A stretch of DNA of 64,000 nt from an uncultured bacterium (GTDB lineage Bacteria; Armatimonadota; JACIXR01), in the NCBI GenBank assembly GCA_938041455.1, contig CALITO010000007.1, positions 23,302 through 87,301 of the forward strand, in the 5' to 3' direction. The stretch's first letter is position 1. Every line of letters begins with the position of its first letter. Of the stretch, positions 16,475-26,700 are shown in pieces. The notes below the pieces were generated by a model. The model was not told the origin of the DNA, made no database searches, and saw only the letters and a list, made by a program, of their open reading frames with translations. The position numbers and the translations under genes are program-made.

Positions 16475-18346
16475 TTACTCCCACATTGCTTGGGGATAAA
16501 GGGGCATCCAAACCTTCATCCCTCGTGGCTCTCTATTATCCCAGGCATAATAGGGGATGGCCCTCACTTTCACCTTCTTCACCCGAATGGAAGCCGGCTT
16601 ATAGAGTTCATCCTTCCAATCAACCCCATCGCTCGCCAATCCCTCCCCTTCCAAAACCACTACCCCTCCCAGTAAATCGCTCTCCCATTTGGGCTTGAAC
16701 TCGCCATCCAAAGCGAGATATATTAATTGGAGGGGAGCATGCTGGTCCTCTTCCTCAAAGCAATATACAAGCGGGCCCCTCTGCAGAGCTATTTTCCCCA
16801 CATCCTCCTTAACCTCGGGATGAGCCACGATCTTCTCCACAGGCATCAATAAATCAAGCTCCACTTTGTCCCCTTCCTTCCAGGTTCTTTTGATGAGTAT
16901 ATAACCCTTTTCAACGCTCGGTTTTTCCTGGACCTTTCCATTAATCCTCACCTCCGCCTTCTTGCACCAGCCCGGCACCCTAAGATAGAGGGAGAACTCA
17001 AATGGTTGAGAAGGATGAAGGGAGAGCAGTATATGTCCATCCCAGGGATAATCCCCTATGAGTTCCAAGTTCACTTTCCCCCCTTTAAGTTCTACATTTG
17101 CCTTACCCTGGACATAGAGATTGACCCAGATGCTATCTTCGGATTGAGCGTAGATATAATTGCCGAGGGAGGCGAGCAAGCGTGCTATGTTTGGGGGACA
17201 GCAGGCGCAGCCGAACCATTCCTCCCTTTTGTATCCGCCCTTGCTTTCCAGAGGATTGACATAGAAGAAGCGGTCTCCCTTGAGGGATATACCAGCCAGA
17301 GCCCCGTTGTAAAGCGCCCTTTCCAGGACATCAACATATTTAGCGTCGCCATAAAGCAGGGCGAGTCGATGAGCCCAGAAGACAACGGCACAGGAGGCGC
17401 AAGTCTCTTGGTAAGCGGTAAGGTTAGGGAGGTCATAGTCCCTGGTGAAGCCCTCGTTATGGGAGGAACTACCCATTCCTCCCGTGATGAACATCCTCCT
17501 CTCGGTGGCGTTGCGCCACACCCTTTGAACCATCTGGAGGAGTTCCTCATCTCCACTCTCCCTCCCTATATCGGTAGCTCCCGCCATTAGATAGAGCGCC
17601 CTAACAGCGTGCCCCACTATCTCCTTTTGCTCCTTTATCGGCACATTGTCCTGCAAGGTTGTCCCATCATACTCTTCCGGAGGGATGTTATGCTCCTGGG
17701 CGAAAAATTTTGTGCCTCTTTTAAGGATGAAGAAGCGAGCAAGGTCAAGGTAGCGTTTTTCACCCGTTACCTTCCAGAGTTTAACTAAAGCGAGTTCTAT
17801 CTCGGGATGCCCGGGATAGCCGAGTCTCTTGCCTTCCCCGAAGATGGAATCTATATGGTCGGCGAAACGGATCGCTACATCTAAGAGGTTCCTCTTTCCC
17901 GTGGCTTCGTAGTAAGCCACCGCCGCCTCAATTAGATGCCCAGCGCAGTAGAGTTCATGGCAATCCCTGAGGTTTGTCCAGCGTCTCTCGGGCTCAACTA
18001 CCTGAAAATAGGTATTTAGATAGCCGTCCGGCATCTGGGCGGATGCAATGAGGGATATCACCTCGTCCACCTGCTTCTCCAAAGCAGGGTCGGGATGCTT
18101 AGCGAGGACATAGGCTGATGCCTCAATCACTTTATATAGGTCCGAATCCATCCAAAAGGTTCCGCTGTAGCCCTCCCGAGCTTTATCCCTTGCCAATTTG
18201 AAATTGTTGAAATAACCATGCTTCTCCAGCATATTGAAGAGGTGGGGGATGGTTATATCCCTCAGCCTCTCCAAGCGAGGTGCCCAGAAGCGGTCGCTAA
18301 CTTCCACATCTTTAAGGGGAACCGCTCTCAGATATTCCTTCGCCAT
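16475..18346 (-). CDS. GH127 (DUF1680) beta-L-arabinofuranosidase-like glycoside hydrolase
   Basis: About 623 residues of the GH127/DUF1680 family, which removes terminal beta-L-arabinofuranose from plant glycans. An (alpha/alpha)6 barrel occupies most of the protein. ETCASCAVVFWAHRL supplies the Glu of the active site and EEWFGCACCPPNIARL the Cys cluster that includes the nucleophilic zinc-bound cysteine. A beta domain closes the chain. ATG at 18346 is chosen because GGAGGAGAT precedes it; a frame extending 19 residues upstream (hydrophobic, signal-like) exists but lacks a ribosome binding site. It follows the DinG-like gene by 133 bases and is probably a separate unit. A cytoplasmic location is likely if the short start is correct. 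Confidence 0.88.
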   Translation of the reverse strand: MAKEYLRAVPLKDVEVSDRFWAPRLERLRDITIPHLFNMLEKHGYFNNFKLARDKAREGYSGTFWMDSDLYKVIEASAYVLAKHPDPALEKQVDEVISLIASAQMPDGYLNTYFQVVEPERRWTNLRDCHELYCAGHLIEAAVAYYEATGKRNLLDVAIRFADHIDSIFGEGKRLGYPGHPEIELALVKLWKVTGEKRYLDLARFFILKRGTKFFAQEHNIPPEEYDGTTLQDNVPIKEQKEIVGHAVRALYLMAGATDIGRESGDEELLQMVQRVWRNATERRMFITGGMGSSSHNEGFTRDYDLPNLTAYQETCASCAVVFWAHRLALLYGDAKYVDVLERALYNGALAGISLKGDRFFYVNPLESKGGYKREEWFGCACCPPNIARLLASLGNYIYAQSEDSIWVNLYVQGKANVELKGGKVNLELIGDYPWDGHILLSLHPSQPFEFSLYLRVPGWCKKAEVRINGKVQEKPSVEKGYILIKRTWKEGDKVELDLLMPVEKIVAHPEVKEDVGKIALQRGPLVYCFEEEDQHAPLQLIYLALDGEFKPKWESDLLGGVVVLEGEGLASDGVDWKDELYKPASIRVKKVKVRAIPYYAWDNREPRGMKVWMPLYPQAMWE

Positions 18347-18479
18347 ATCTCCTCCTTCTCCAATAGCAGTTTGGAAGGGACAGAATAAAAGAAGAAATCC
18401 CAAAAATGGGCTAAATTTAAATTGCCTCTTCGTTTTTAACCACGCTCCTTTTCAATTATATCCTATATGGGAGGCTAAA

Positions 18480-21400
18480 TCAACGCATAGTGGGGGATGG
18501 GGGGAGGAGAAGGGGTAGGGAGGAAACCCATCTTTGTAGTTCTTGCCATTCCCCTAAAATCTCCTCCCTTGAGATAGGAAGTTGAGGAAGCGAGCCTCTT
18601 AAGGATTTCCGTCGCACCAATATCCCCCATTTTTTCACCCTGTAGGATAATTCACCCTCTCGCCAACTTCCCCTTATGAGGGAGGAAAGCCGGGATAGAG
18701 GGATATCGCTCTTTTCCGAAATCTCCTCCAAATCGACCCCTTTCGTCCTTTTATCGCTTATCCCTGCTTCTTCAAGAATTCCCCTCAATTTCTTATCCCC
18801 GATATAGCCCAATCTTATCATTTCCACCTCTCGCTCAACCATTGCCCAATCTGCCTTGCCCTCCTCAAATAGCAGATGGAGAATCCTCAGCGCGCGGAGA
18901 GTGCTGGAATCCCCTTCTAAGAGAAACTCCTCCCTGCTTTCTAACCGCTCCATCATTTCCTCTATGTTTTTTTCATCAGGAAACATTGAATTTATCATCT
19001 CGCTGGTGTAGGTTTCCCTATCCCAGCAGGAAAGGGCATAACCTCCTCCATCCTCCCCTCCCGCTTGGGAAGCCTCCATAAGATAGGAGAGTTTATCACC
19101 TATCGGTGGATAATGAATGACGAGCCCTATCCCCTCTTTATCCGCCTTCTGCCCGGGAGGAAGTATGAGGATGGGGAACTCGTCTTTTTGGAAAAGGGGG
19201 AGCAAATCCTCACCCCACCTAGCGAGGAAACCCATCTTGTTGAGTTCTTCTTCTAATTTTTGTCCATCCCATGGCTTATAAATGAGCGCATTTTTCCCCA
19301 CCTCCTGGGCCCAAATTAACAAGGGGAAAATATCCTTCGTTCGTCCGAAAGTAAGGGAAGGGACGCTCTCCCCTAAGGAAATGAACTCCATTTCTTTAAG
19401 GAATGGCGGTTCACCATCAAGATGTTCTCTCAATAATGGGGGTAGCAAGAATATCTTTCTCTTTATCTGGGGAATATTCTTCCTCAAAAGGGGGTCGAAG
19501 AAGGTGCTGGAATATTGGAGGGAAAGGACATTGGGCACTATAATTGCATCCGCATCTTTTAGGCTCTCCTTCATATCTTCAAATTCCAGCCAATAGGGGT
19601 GGAGGGCAACCGCCTTTATCTTCCCCCTATGCCAACCCTGCAGTAATTTCTTCACACCCCCTATGGGGGGTGTGGATAAATAGACGAGTTCTTCTTTAAA
19701 AGGGGTATCGAAGTTGAGGAAGGGATCGGTGCGCGAGATTATGGCGACTTTTCTATCTTGCTGAAGGAAGAAATGCACGAGAAGCGATAAATCCGTAGTT
19801 TCCAAGAGGAAGGAGCCTTCCCCCTCCAATCTCTGGAGAAGGGGAAATTTTTCGGGAGGGATAAACACGGGCTTATGCTCCACTTCCTTTACTCTTTCCA
19901 GTTTTTCCTCCCAGGGGAAATTGGGGGCTACCCTTTGCTTGTAATACTCTGCCATATGGTCTCTCACTTTCTCATAGAGCGCTTTTCTGCTCATTTCTAT
20001 CTCCTCTAACCTTGTGAAACCCGGCAGTGTCCCAAGCGCCATTTCCCTTGTGGCTACATCCGCACGCAAGCGTCTGTCCAAGAAGAGGACAACTCCCCTG
20101 TCACTACGGGACCTTATTAACCGCCCGAACCCCTGCTTGAAGAGAATGAGGCTCAAGGGAAGTAGGTAATGGGCGAATTCGTCTTCCCCCCTTCTCCTAA
20201 CATCCTCTCGCCTCGCTTGAATGAGGGGGTCCCCAAGAGAGGGGAAGGGCAACTTTTCCACAATTAGATAACAAAGAGAGGCTCCCGGCACATCTACCCC
20301 TTCCCAGAGTGAGCGCAGCCCCATAAGGGTGGCTTCCTCCACCTCCTTGAATTCCTTGAGCATCTGTCTTTTAGAGAAGCCCGTCCTTTGCCAGTAAAGG
20401 GGCAACTTCCTATCGGTCAAAATTGGCTCCAGTGCCTCACCTACCCATTCCAACCTATCCCTTGCCGCGAAAAGGACCAGCGTCCTACCTTCAACATAAC
20501 TTATGAATTCCGCCAGTTCCTCCAAGACATCTCTCTTGAATTGTTCTATGTTTCGTTGGGAAGCATCACTGGGTAGATAATAGGGAAGAGCCAAGAGGAC
20601 ATTTTCCTTGTAGTTGAACACGGGTGGCAAAGATATGAGATACTCATCAGTGATGTGTCCCTCTAATCCCAATCTATCCAAGAAGAAGCGGAAGCCTTTC
20701 TCCGCTACTGTTAAGGTCGCAGAAGTCAGCACTACGGAGCGGAACACTTGGTAAAGCCTTTCCTCCAAGTCCTCGCCCACCCTCACGGGAGCATCCCTCA
20801 CTGACCAGTTTAAGAACTTGCCCTGAAGTTCGGAGGGAGATAGGGTAACCAGTTCTTCCGGATTTAAGCCCTCAACTTCTACCTCCTCCCTCAATAGGTT
20901 AACCTCTATCCAACGCACTCTTCTCTCCTTATCATAATCCCAGTTCAAAAGCTTCTTTAATTGGGAGGCTCTCTCAGAAAGATTTTTGACCGCTGTGTCT
21001 AATTCTTCATAAAGGCGAGGGGCTATGGCTCTTAGGAATTCTCCCAGCGTATCTTTATATCTCTCCAATTTCTCAAGACCTCGCTGGAACTCCCCTACCT
21101 TTTTAATTACCCCCCACCATTTCCTCCTTTTCCCTGGGGGAATCCTCAGCCAAAGGGAAGCTCCGTATAGTTGATGGAGACGCTTGCCCTCGCTCAAAAG
21201 GAAAGCATACAGGGTTTTGCCCATTTCATCGTTAACCTCCCATAAATCCTTCACACCAGCATACATTCCCCTTACCTCCGGCGTATTTCCTACCACCCTC
21301 GCAATTTTGGGGAGGAGCCCTCGCCTCCCATCCTCGCTTAAAAGGAGGGCGAGGAAGGTAGCGAACATTCCCTTGTTTACCTCCTCGCTGAAAGCATCGG

Positions 21401-22862
21401 TGGCGGATTCCTCAAGGTTATGTGCTTCGTCTATGACGAGATTATGATTTCCCTGGCTCTCCCACTTCCCCTTCAAAAGACGCCAATGGTTGGTAATCAC
21501 TATGTCCGCCTCTTTAGCTGCGTTTCTCGCCCTATAGAAGAAACAATTGTTGTAATAGGGACATTTCTTGTATTGACATATCTCCCTATTGGATTTTATG
21601 TTTTCCTTTAAGGTAGCAAGGAAGGGAAACTTTTTGCTTAATAGATAAGGAATAGCATCCAAATCTTCTATTTTTTCTTTCACTTCCTCAAGGAAGCGGA
21701 AAAGGTAAACGATGAGGAACTTCTCCTCATCACCCGTTTGTTCGGGAAAATTGAGGAAAGCGTCCTCCATTCTCCCAAACAATGAGCGCAGACATATATA
21801 ATTCCCCTGTCCCTTTAAAAGGACATACTTTATTGGCCTCTCAAAGGGGAGATATCCAGCTAATTTATTCTCAAGGTCGGAGAGAACCTGGTTTTGTAGA
21901 TGTTTAGTATAGGTAGCCACTATCACTTTCCCTCCACCGCGGCGCACCAAAAAGACGGAAGGAAGGAGGTAGGCAAGTGTCTTGCCTGTTCCAGTAGGGG
22001 CTTCTATCATTCCTATCACGCCGTTGTGGAATATTTCCCAAACTTTTTCCACCATCTCCCTTTGGGATGCCCTCCTCTCACTTCTCGTCATCTCCACCCA
22101 TTTATCGTAAAATTTCAAGACTTCGGACTTTTGAAAGTTATACTCTTCCTCCCTGATCTCCCCCTGTTCGGGAATTAAGGGAGGGGGAAGGAGAGAAGAG
22201 AGTTTTTCCATGGACGGCTTAGATAATCCCAGATGCTGGGAGAATATGGGGGCAAGGAAATGCAAAAGGGAGGCGGAATGACTGTTCTTCAACCTCTCAA
22301 CTGCTTTTCTGAGGAGGGAGTAGAGGGCGAGGCAATCATAAAGGGCGTCGTGGGGGAAGAGTTTTTTCAATCCAAGTTCTCTCTGGAGAAGAGAAATCTC
22401 CCCTTCAACGCCCTCCTGCTTTGAGAGTTCCTCAAGGGCATAGGAAGTTAGGAGGGGAAAGGCAAGGAAGAAGAGTTCAATACTGTCAAGGAAGGGATTG
22501 GATAAATCTGGTTGGAATCGGCGAAGGAATTCTATGTCGAACCAAACATTGTGGGCTATGATGGGGAAGTCGGATATGAAGGAGAGGAAGTCTTTCGCCA
22601 CTTCCTCCACTGGCGGGGCGGATAGTATCTTCTCCTCTACCTCCTCAAGGTGTAACTTTTTTCTAAGGGAAAAAGGGATATCCTTAAGGGGAGCATTGGC
22701 ATAGCGGTTGAAATATTCTAATATTTGCCAATCCTCTACCTTTATGCCAGCGAACTGGAAGGGTTGAGCTTCCTCGTCTAATCCCGTTGTTTCTATGTCC
22801 AAAATGACGAAGCGCTTGAGGGAAGGAAAACGAAAAAGAGTGGGAAAGGGCTCCTTATCCAT
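18480..22862 (-). CDS. dinG: DnaQ-like exonuclease / DinG-type helicase with degenerate RecQ-like C-terminus
   Basis: A 1,460-residue fusion. Residues 1-210 are a DEDD 3'-5' exonuclease (LDIETTGL, AHNVWFDIEFL, HDALYDC). Residues ~260-1000 are an XPD/DinG helicase: EAPTGTGKT (~285-293), a 4-Cys Fe-S site (one Cys near 357 and CQYKKCPYYNNC near 430), LVIDEAHNLEES (~475) and GFGRLIRSR (~912). DnaQ-DinG fusions are known and usually end here. This one continues ~460 residues. The tail contains LVIHYPPIGDKLSYLMEASQ then AGGEDG (~1266), matching RecQ motif VI but with the arginines lost, followed by winged-helix-like segments. It likely acts in DNA repair or R-loop/G4 unwinding, with the tail as a DNA-binding or regulatory module. 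A TATAAT (22877-22872) lies just upstream on the minus strand. Confidence 0.88.
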   Translation of the reverse strand: MDKEPFPTLFRFPSLKRFVILDIETTGLDEEAQPFQFAGIKVEDWQILEYFNRYANAPLKDIPFSLRKKLHLEEVEEKILSAPPVEEVAKDFLSFISDFPIIAHNVWFDIEFLRRFQPDLSNPFLDSIELFFLAFPLLTSYALEELSKQEGVEGEISLLQRELGLKKLFPHDALYDCLALYSLLRKAVERLKNSHSASLLHFLAPIFSQHLGLSKPSMEKLSSLLPPPLIPEQGEIREEEYNFQKSEVLKFYDKWVEMTRSERRASQREMVEKVWEIFHNGVIGMIEAPTGTGKTLAYLLPSVFLVRRGGGKVIVATYTKHLQNQVLSDLENKLAGYLPFERPIKYVLLKGQGNYICLRSLFGRMEDAFLNFPEQTGDEEKFLIVYLFRFLEEVKEKIEDLDAIPYLLSKKFPFLATLKENIKSNREICQYKKCPYYNNCFFYRARNAAKEADIVITNHWRLLKGKWESQGNHNLVIDEAHNLEESATDAFSEEVNKGMFATFLALLLSEDGRRGLLPKIARVVGNTPEVRGMYAGVKDLWEVNDEMGKTLYAFLLSEGKRLHQLYGASLWLRIPPGKRRKWWGVIKKVGEFQRGLEKLERYKDTLGEFLRAIAPRLYEELDTAVKNLSERASQLKKLLNWDYDKERRVRWIEVNLLREEVEVEGLNPEELVTLSPSELQGKFLNWSVRDAPVRVGEDLEERLYQVFRSVVLTSATLTVAEKGFRFFLDRLGLEGHITDEYLISLPPVFNYKENVLLALPYYLPSDASQRNIEQFKRDVLEELAEFISYVEGRTLVLFAARDRLEWVGEALEPILTDRKLPLYWQRTGFSKRQMLKEFKEVEEATLMGLRSLWEGVDVPGASLCYLIVEKLPFPSLGDPLIQARREDVRRRGEDEFAHYLLPLSLILFKQGFGRLIRSRSDRGVVLFLDRRLRADVATREMALGTLPGFTRLEEIEMSRKALYEKVRDHMAEYYKQRVAPNFPWEEKLERVKEVEHKPVFIPPEKFPLLQRLEGEGSFLLETTDLSLLVHFFLQQDRKVAIISRTDPFLNFDTPFKEELVYLSTPPIGGVKKLLQGWHRGKIKAVALHPYWLEFEDMKESLKDADAIIVPNVLSLQYSSTFFDPLLRKNIPQIKRKIFLLPPLLREHLDGEPPFLKEMEFISLGESVPSLTFGRTKDIFPLLIWAQEVGKNALIYKPWDGQKLEEELNKMGFLARWGEDLLPLFQKDEFPILILPPGQKADKEGIGLVIHYPPIGDKLSYLMEASQAGGEDGGGYALSCWDRETYTSEMINSMFPDEKNIEEMMERLESREEFLLEGDSSTLRALRILHLLFEEGKADWAMVEREVEMIRLGYIGDKKLRGILEEAGISDKRTKGVDLEEISEKSDIPLSRLSSLIRGSWREGELSYRVKKWGILVRRKSLRGSLPQLPISREEILGEWQELQRWVSSLPLLLPPSPTMR

Positions 22863-22907
22863 CTCTATAAGATTATATCAAAACCAACGATTTTTTTAAA
22901 AAAATTA

Positions 22908-22935
22908 TTGACGGATTTTCCTACCCTTCTAAAAT
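22908..22935 (+). promoter_or_regulatory. Promoter of the prepilin-type gene
   Basis: TTGACG (22908-22913), a 16-base spacer and TAAAAT (22930-22935). A second possible -10, TATAAA at 22942, lacks a matching -35. A strong GGAGGTG precedes the ATG at 22971. Confidence 0.5.
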
Positions 22936-22970
22936 TTGAGGTATAAAATATTTTAAGAGGAGGTGTTTTT

Positions 22971-23708
22971 ATGAAAAGGCGCGGGTTTACCCTAATTGAA
23001 CTACTTGTAGTCATAGCTATCATCGCTATTCTGGCGGCGATACTCTTCCCCGTATTCTCAAGAGCTCGGGAACAGGCGAAGAAGGCGGCATGTGGGAGCA
23101 ATATGCGGCAGATAGCGATGGGCTTAATGATGTATGTTCAAGATTGGGACGAGACCTTCCCGATGGGCGACCCACAGGCTTGGGGTGATCCTTTCATTTT
23201 CAACTATCCCCAGGACGCCTGTTGTATGGGATGGTCAGCCAATCCTCGGTGGAGCGCTTCCGCCCGCTTGATGCCCTACATAAAGAATGCCGGGCTCTGG
23301 CATTGCCCAAGTGCTCCCGATTTGGGGCACCAGGCCGGCTGGCCGGAAGCCTGGCCGGGAGCTTTTGCCGTCAACTATGCCTATAGGCACTGCGTGGCAG
23401 CGGGTCCGGCAACAGGCGTCAAGTGGACGATGTCCCGCATAGCTCGCCCCTCTCAAACCATGATAATCCACGAGAGAGGGGATAACCACGAGACGAAAGC
23501 TTGTATGTGCGGAGACCCCCGCTCCATTAACGCAGCCTATAATATGATCTTCGCCGATGGACACGCTAAGTTTATCAAAGCGGGAACCCTTCGCTGGGTG
23601 AGATTCGGCAACCAATACTGGGGCTATCCCGCCTATGACCCCAACTGGATACCCTATGGTCCAGGAGCTTGGGGTGCGGACCCCGCTTTAGGTTGGGATA
23701 TAGACTAA
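22971..23708 (+). CDS. DUF1559-like prepilin-type secreted protein
   Basis: A 245-residue protein with a class III prepilin leader, MKRRG followed by FTLIELLVVIAIIAILAAI, cleaved after Gly5 by prepilin peptidase. The globular part starts with AREQAKKAACGSNMRQIAMGLMMYVQDWDETFP and ends with FADGHAKFI, the C-terminal H-x-DG-like motif of the pseudopilin group expanded in Armatimonadota and Planctomycetota. These proteins are surface-anchored or pilus-associated with unknown ligands. The PilT genes at the window start belong to the same type of machinery. A very strong hairpin follows. Confidence 0.88.
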   Translation: MKRRGFTLIELLVVIAIIAILAAILFPVFSRAREQAKKAACGSNMRQIAMGLMMYVQDWDETFPMGDPQAWGDPFIFNYPQDACCMGWSANPRWSASARLMPYIKNAGLWHCPSAPDLGHQAGWPEAWPGAFAVNYAYRHCVAAGPATGVKWTMSRIARPSQTMIIHERGDNHETKACMCGDPRSINAAYNMIFADGHAKFIKAGTLRWVRFGNQYWGYPAYDPNWIPYGPGAWGADPALGWDID

Positions 23709-23731
23709 AGGGTTTGTAAAATTTAACAAAT

Positions 23732-23770
23732 TTTTGGGGGGCGGGGAGCAGAGCTCCCCGCCCCCCAAAA
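23732..23770. terminator. Strong intrinsic terminator hairpin
   Basis: A perfect 18-bp stem (23732-23749 with 23753-23770) with a 3-base loop, flanked by T-runs in both readings. It lies after the prepilin-type gene and ends only 12 bases before the start chosen for the GH106 gene, so it may act as an attenuator or sequester that start. Confidence 0.8.
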
Positions 23771-23782
23771 GATTTTAATCAC

Positions 23783-26700
23783 TTGAGGGTCCTTCTCTAC
23801 CTCCTAAGTTGGCTTCTCACAACCGCTTGGGGCATAAATCCTTTAGAACCTGGCTTCCGCCAACCCCCCGATTGGGCTAAACCCTGGGTCTACTGGTTCT
23901 GGCTCAACGGCTATATAACTAAAGAGGGGATAACCGCTGACTTAGAAGCTATGAAACGGGTGGGTATAGGAGGTGTCCTAATTATGGAAGTTGACCAAGG
24001 GACCCCTCCAGGTGCCGTCTCCTTCGCCAGCCCAAAATGGCGTGAATTCTTCAAATCCATCGTCTCCCAGGCTCACAGGCTCGGCTTGAAAGTGAATATG
24101 AATAACGACGCTGGCTGGACAGGAAGCGGCGGTCCCTGGATACCACCAGAACTCGCTATGCAAAGGCTCACTTGGAGCGAAATAATCGTTGAAGGTCCTA
24201 AACATATAGAATTAAACCTCCCCCAACCACCGACCAACTTTAACTTCTACCGTGATATAGCGGTTTTAGCCTTCCCTTATCTTGAGGAGCCCGCCCTAAT
24301 ACCCACTTGGGATAGCAAAGCGGTGTTCAACTTCTATCCCAAACCCTTCTCTCCGCCAGTTCATTATCCCGATGTCTTTAAAGGGAAAGCGATTCCCTTA
24401 AATCAAATACTATGCCTTACCGCTCAAATGGACTCTGAGGGGAAATTATCGTGGGATGTCCCCGGGGGTAAGTGGACGATTGTCCGTTTCGGCTACACAC
24501 CTACAGGTCAGCAAAATCACCCTTCTCCTATCTCCGGCAGGGGCTTGGAATGCGATAAACTGAGCAGGGAAGCTGCGGAGTTTCATTTCAATTCCTTTAT
24601 CAAAAATTTGATAGAGGATGTGGGACCTTTAGCGGGGAAAACGCTTGTCGCTACCCATATAGATAGTTGGGAAGTAGGCCTGCAAAACTGGACAGCGAGA
24701 TTGAGGGAAGAATTTATTAAAAGGAGAGGTTATGACCTCCTTTCCTTTCTTCCTGTTTTAATAGGGCGGGTTGTTGAGAATAGGGAAATATCGGAGAGAT
24801 TCCTTTGGGATTTCCGCCAAACTATCTCCGAGATGGTGTTGGAAAATTACGCTGGAGGTATGAGGGAATTAGCGAATAGGTATGAGCTCCGCCTCACTAT
24901 TGAGGGTTATAGCACCTCCATAACCGACGAGTTCGCCTACGGTGGAGAAGCGGATGAACCGATGGGTGAGTTCTGGTCCTGGCCAAAGTATGGTGCTGCT
25001 TCCTCCTGCACGGAAATGGCATCCGCGGGACACACTCAGGGCAGGAGGGTAATTGGTGCGGAAGCCTTCACTGCGGATAACAACGAGCGCTGGCTCGGCT
25101 ATCCGGGAAATATCAAAGAAATAGCCGATTGGGCCTTCTGTGAAGGGATAAACCGCTTAGTCGTTCACCGCTACGCTTTCCAACCCTGGCTTAATGTTAA
25201 GCCCGGAATGAGTATGGGTCCCTGGGGGCTCCACTACGAGAGAACGCAGACCTGGTGGGAACAGTCCAAAGCCTGGCACGATTACCTTGCCCGCTGTCAA
25301 TACCTCCTTCAGCAAGGGCTTTTCGTCGCAGACATCTGTATGCTCGTGCCTGAGGGGGCACCCCAATCCCTCGGTGGTCAACCCGTTCTCCAAAGGATGA
25401 CATCCCCAGGACGCCCTTTTGAGCGTCCCGGTTACAACTTCGACTTCTGTCCAGCCAATGTGGTCTACAGGATGAAGGTTAAAGATGGCAAGATATTGCT
25501 TCCCGATGGTATGAACTACCGTGTCCTCGTCCTCCCCCGCTTCCCAAGAATGAGCCCTAACCTCCTCAGAAAGATAGGGGAATTGATAGAGGAGGGGGCA
25601 ATTGTCATAGGTGCCCCTCCCCTCAGTTCTCCAAGTTTGGAAGGTTACCCAAGGTGTGATGAGGAGGTGCAGAGTTTGGCTAAAACGATATGGGGGAGCC
25701 TCGCGCCCCCCTCACAATTGAAGGAGAGGAGGTATGGCAAGGGCAGGATATTCTGGGGTGGACATTTTTCACTACCAAAGGGAAGCGAGATATCCTCAGT
25801 GGTTGAGAGTGCCCGATGGATTTGGTATCCCGAGGGTAATCCCCTTCAGGGAGTTTCCCCGGGTATAACTCGCTGGTTCAGAAAGGGTTTTGTGGTCAGA
25901 GGCGACTCCCCCCTCTCTTCAGCCCAACTCGTCGTTACCGCAGATAACGATTTCAGATGTCTCATAAATGGTCAATTTGTAGGAGAGGGCAATAAATGGG
26001 AGAATCTTTATAGTTTTGATATCAAGCAAAACTTGAAACCAGGGGAGAACGAGATACTCATATCCGCCCATAATGGGGGGGACATACCAAACCCCGCCGG
26101 CTTGATATGTGCCTTGCTTATCCGCTACGCTGATGGAAGCCTCCAATACATAACTACTGAGGGAAGTTGGCAAACCGCTTCGGAAAAAGATGGCGAGGAA
26201 TGGATACCCGCTATGGAGCTCGGCTATTATGGAATAGGTCCTTGGGGAGATGTAATTTATCCCTCCATTTACTACGATATTGAAGAAGTGTGTGACCTTC
26301 TCGCTAAAATGAGGGTTCCCCCAGATTTTTCCTATGAGCCCCGTAGGTCCCCAGGAAGCATTCGCTATATCCATAGGACGCTTCCCGAGGCTGAGGTATA
26401 TTTTATAGCCAATCAGGAGGCGGAAGCAGTAGATATAAACTGTTCTTTTAGAGTGAAGGAAAGGCTCCCCGAGATATGGCTTCCCGAAACGGGGGAGATC
26501 AAGCGGCCGAGAAATTATAGGGAAATAGGCGACCGCATCCTCCTTTCCCTTCACTTAGAACCCTATGGATCTATTTTCGTTGTTTTCCCCAAACAAAGAG
26601 CTCGGGTAGAATGGCAGGCACTTAAAATTTATGAGAAGCCGAAAGTGGAGAAGGAGATACTTATAGGAGGGGGGTGGGAGGTTCGTTTTCCCAAGGGTTG

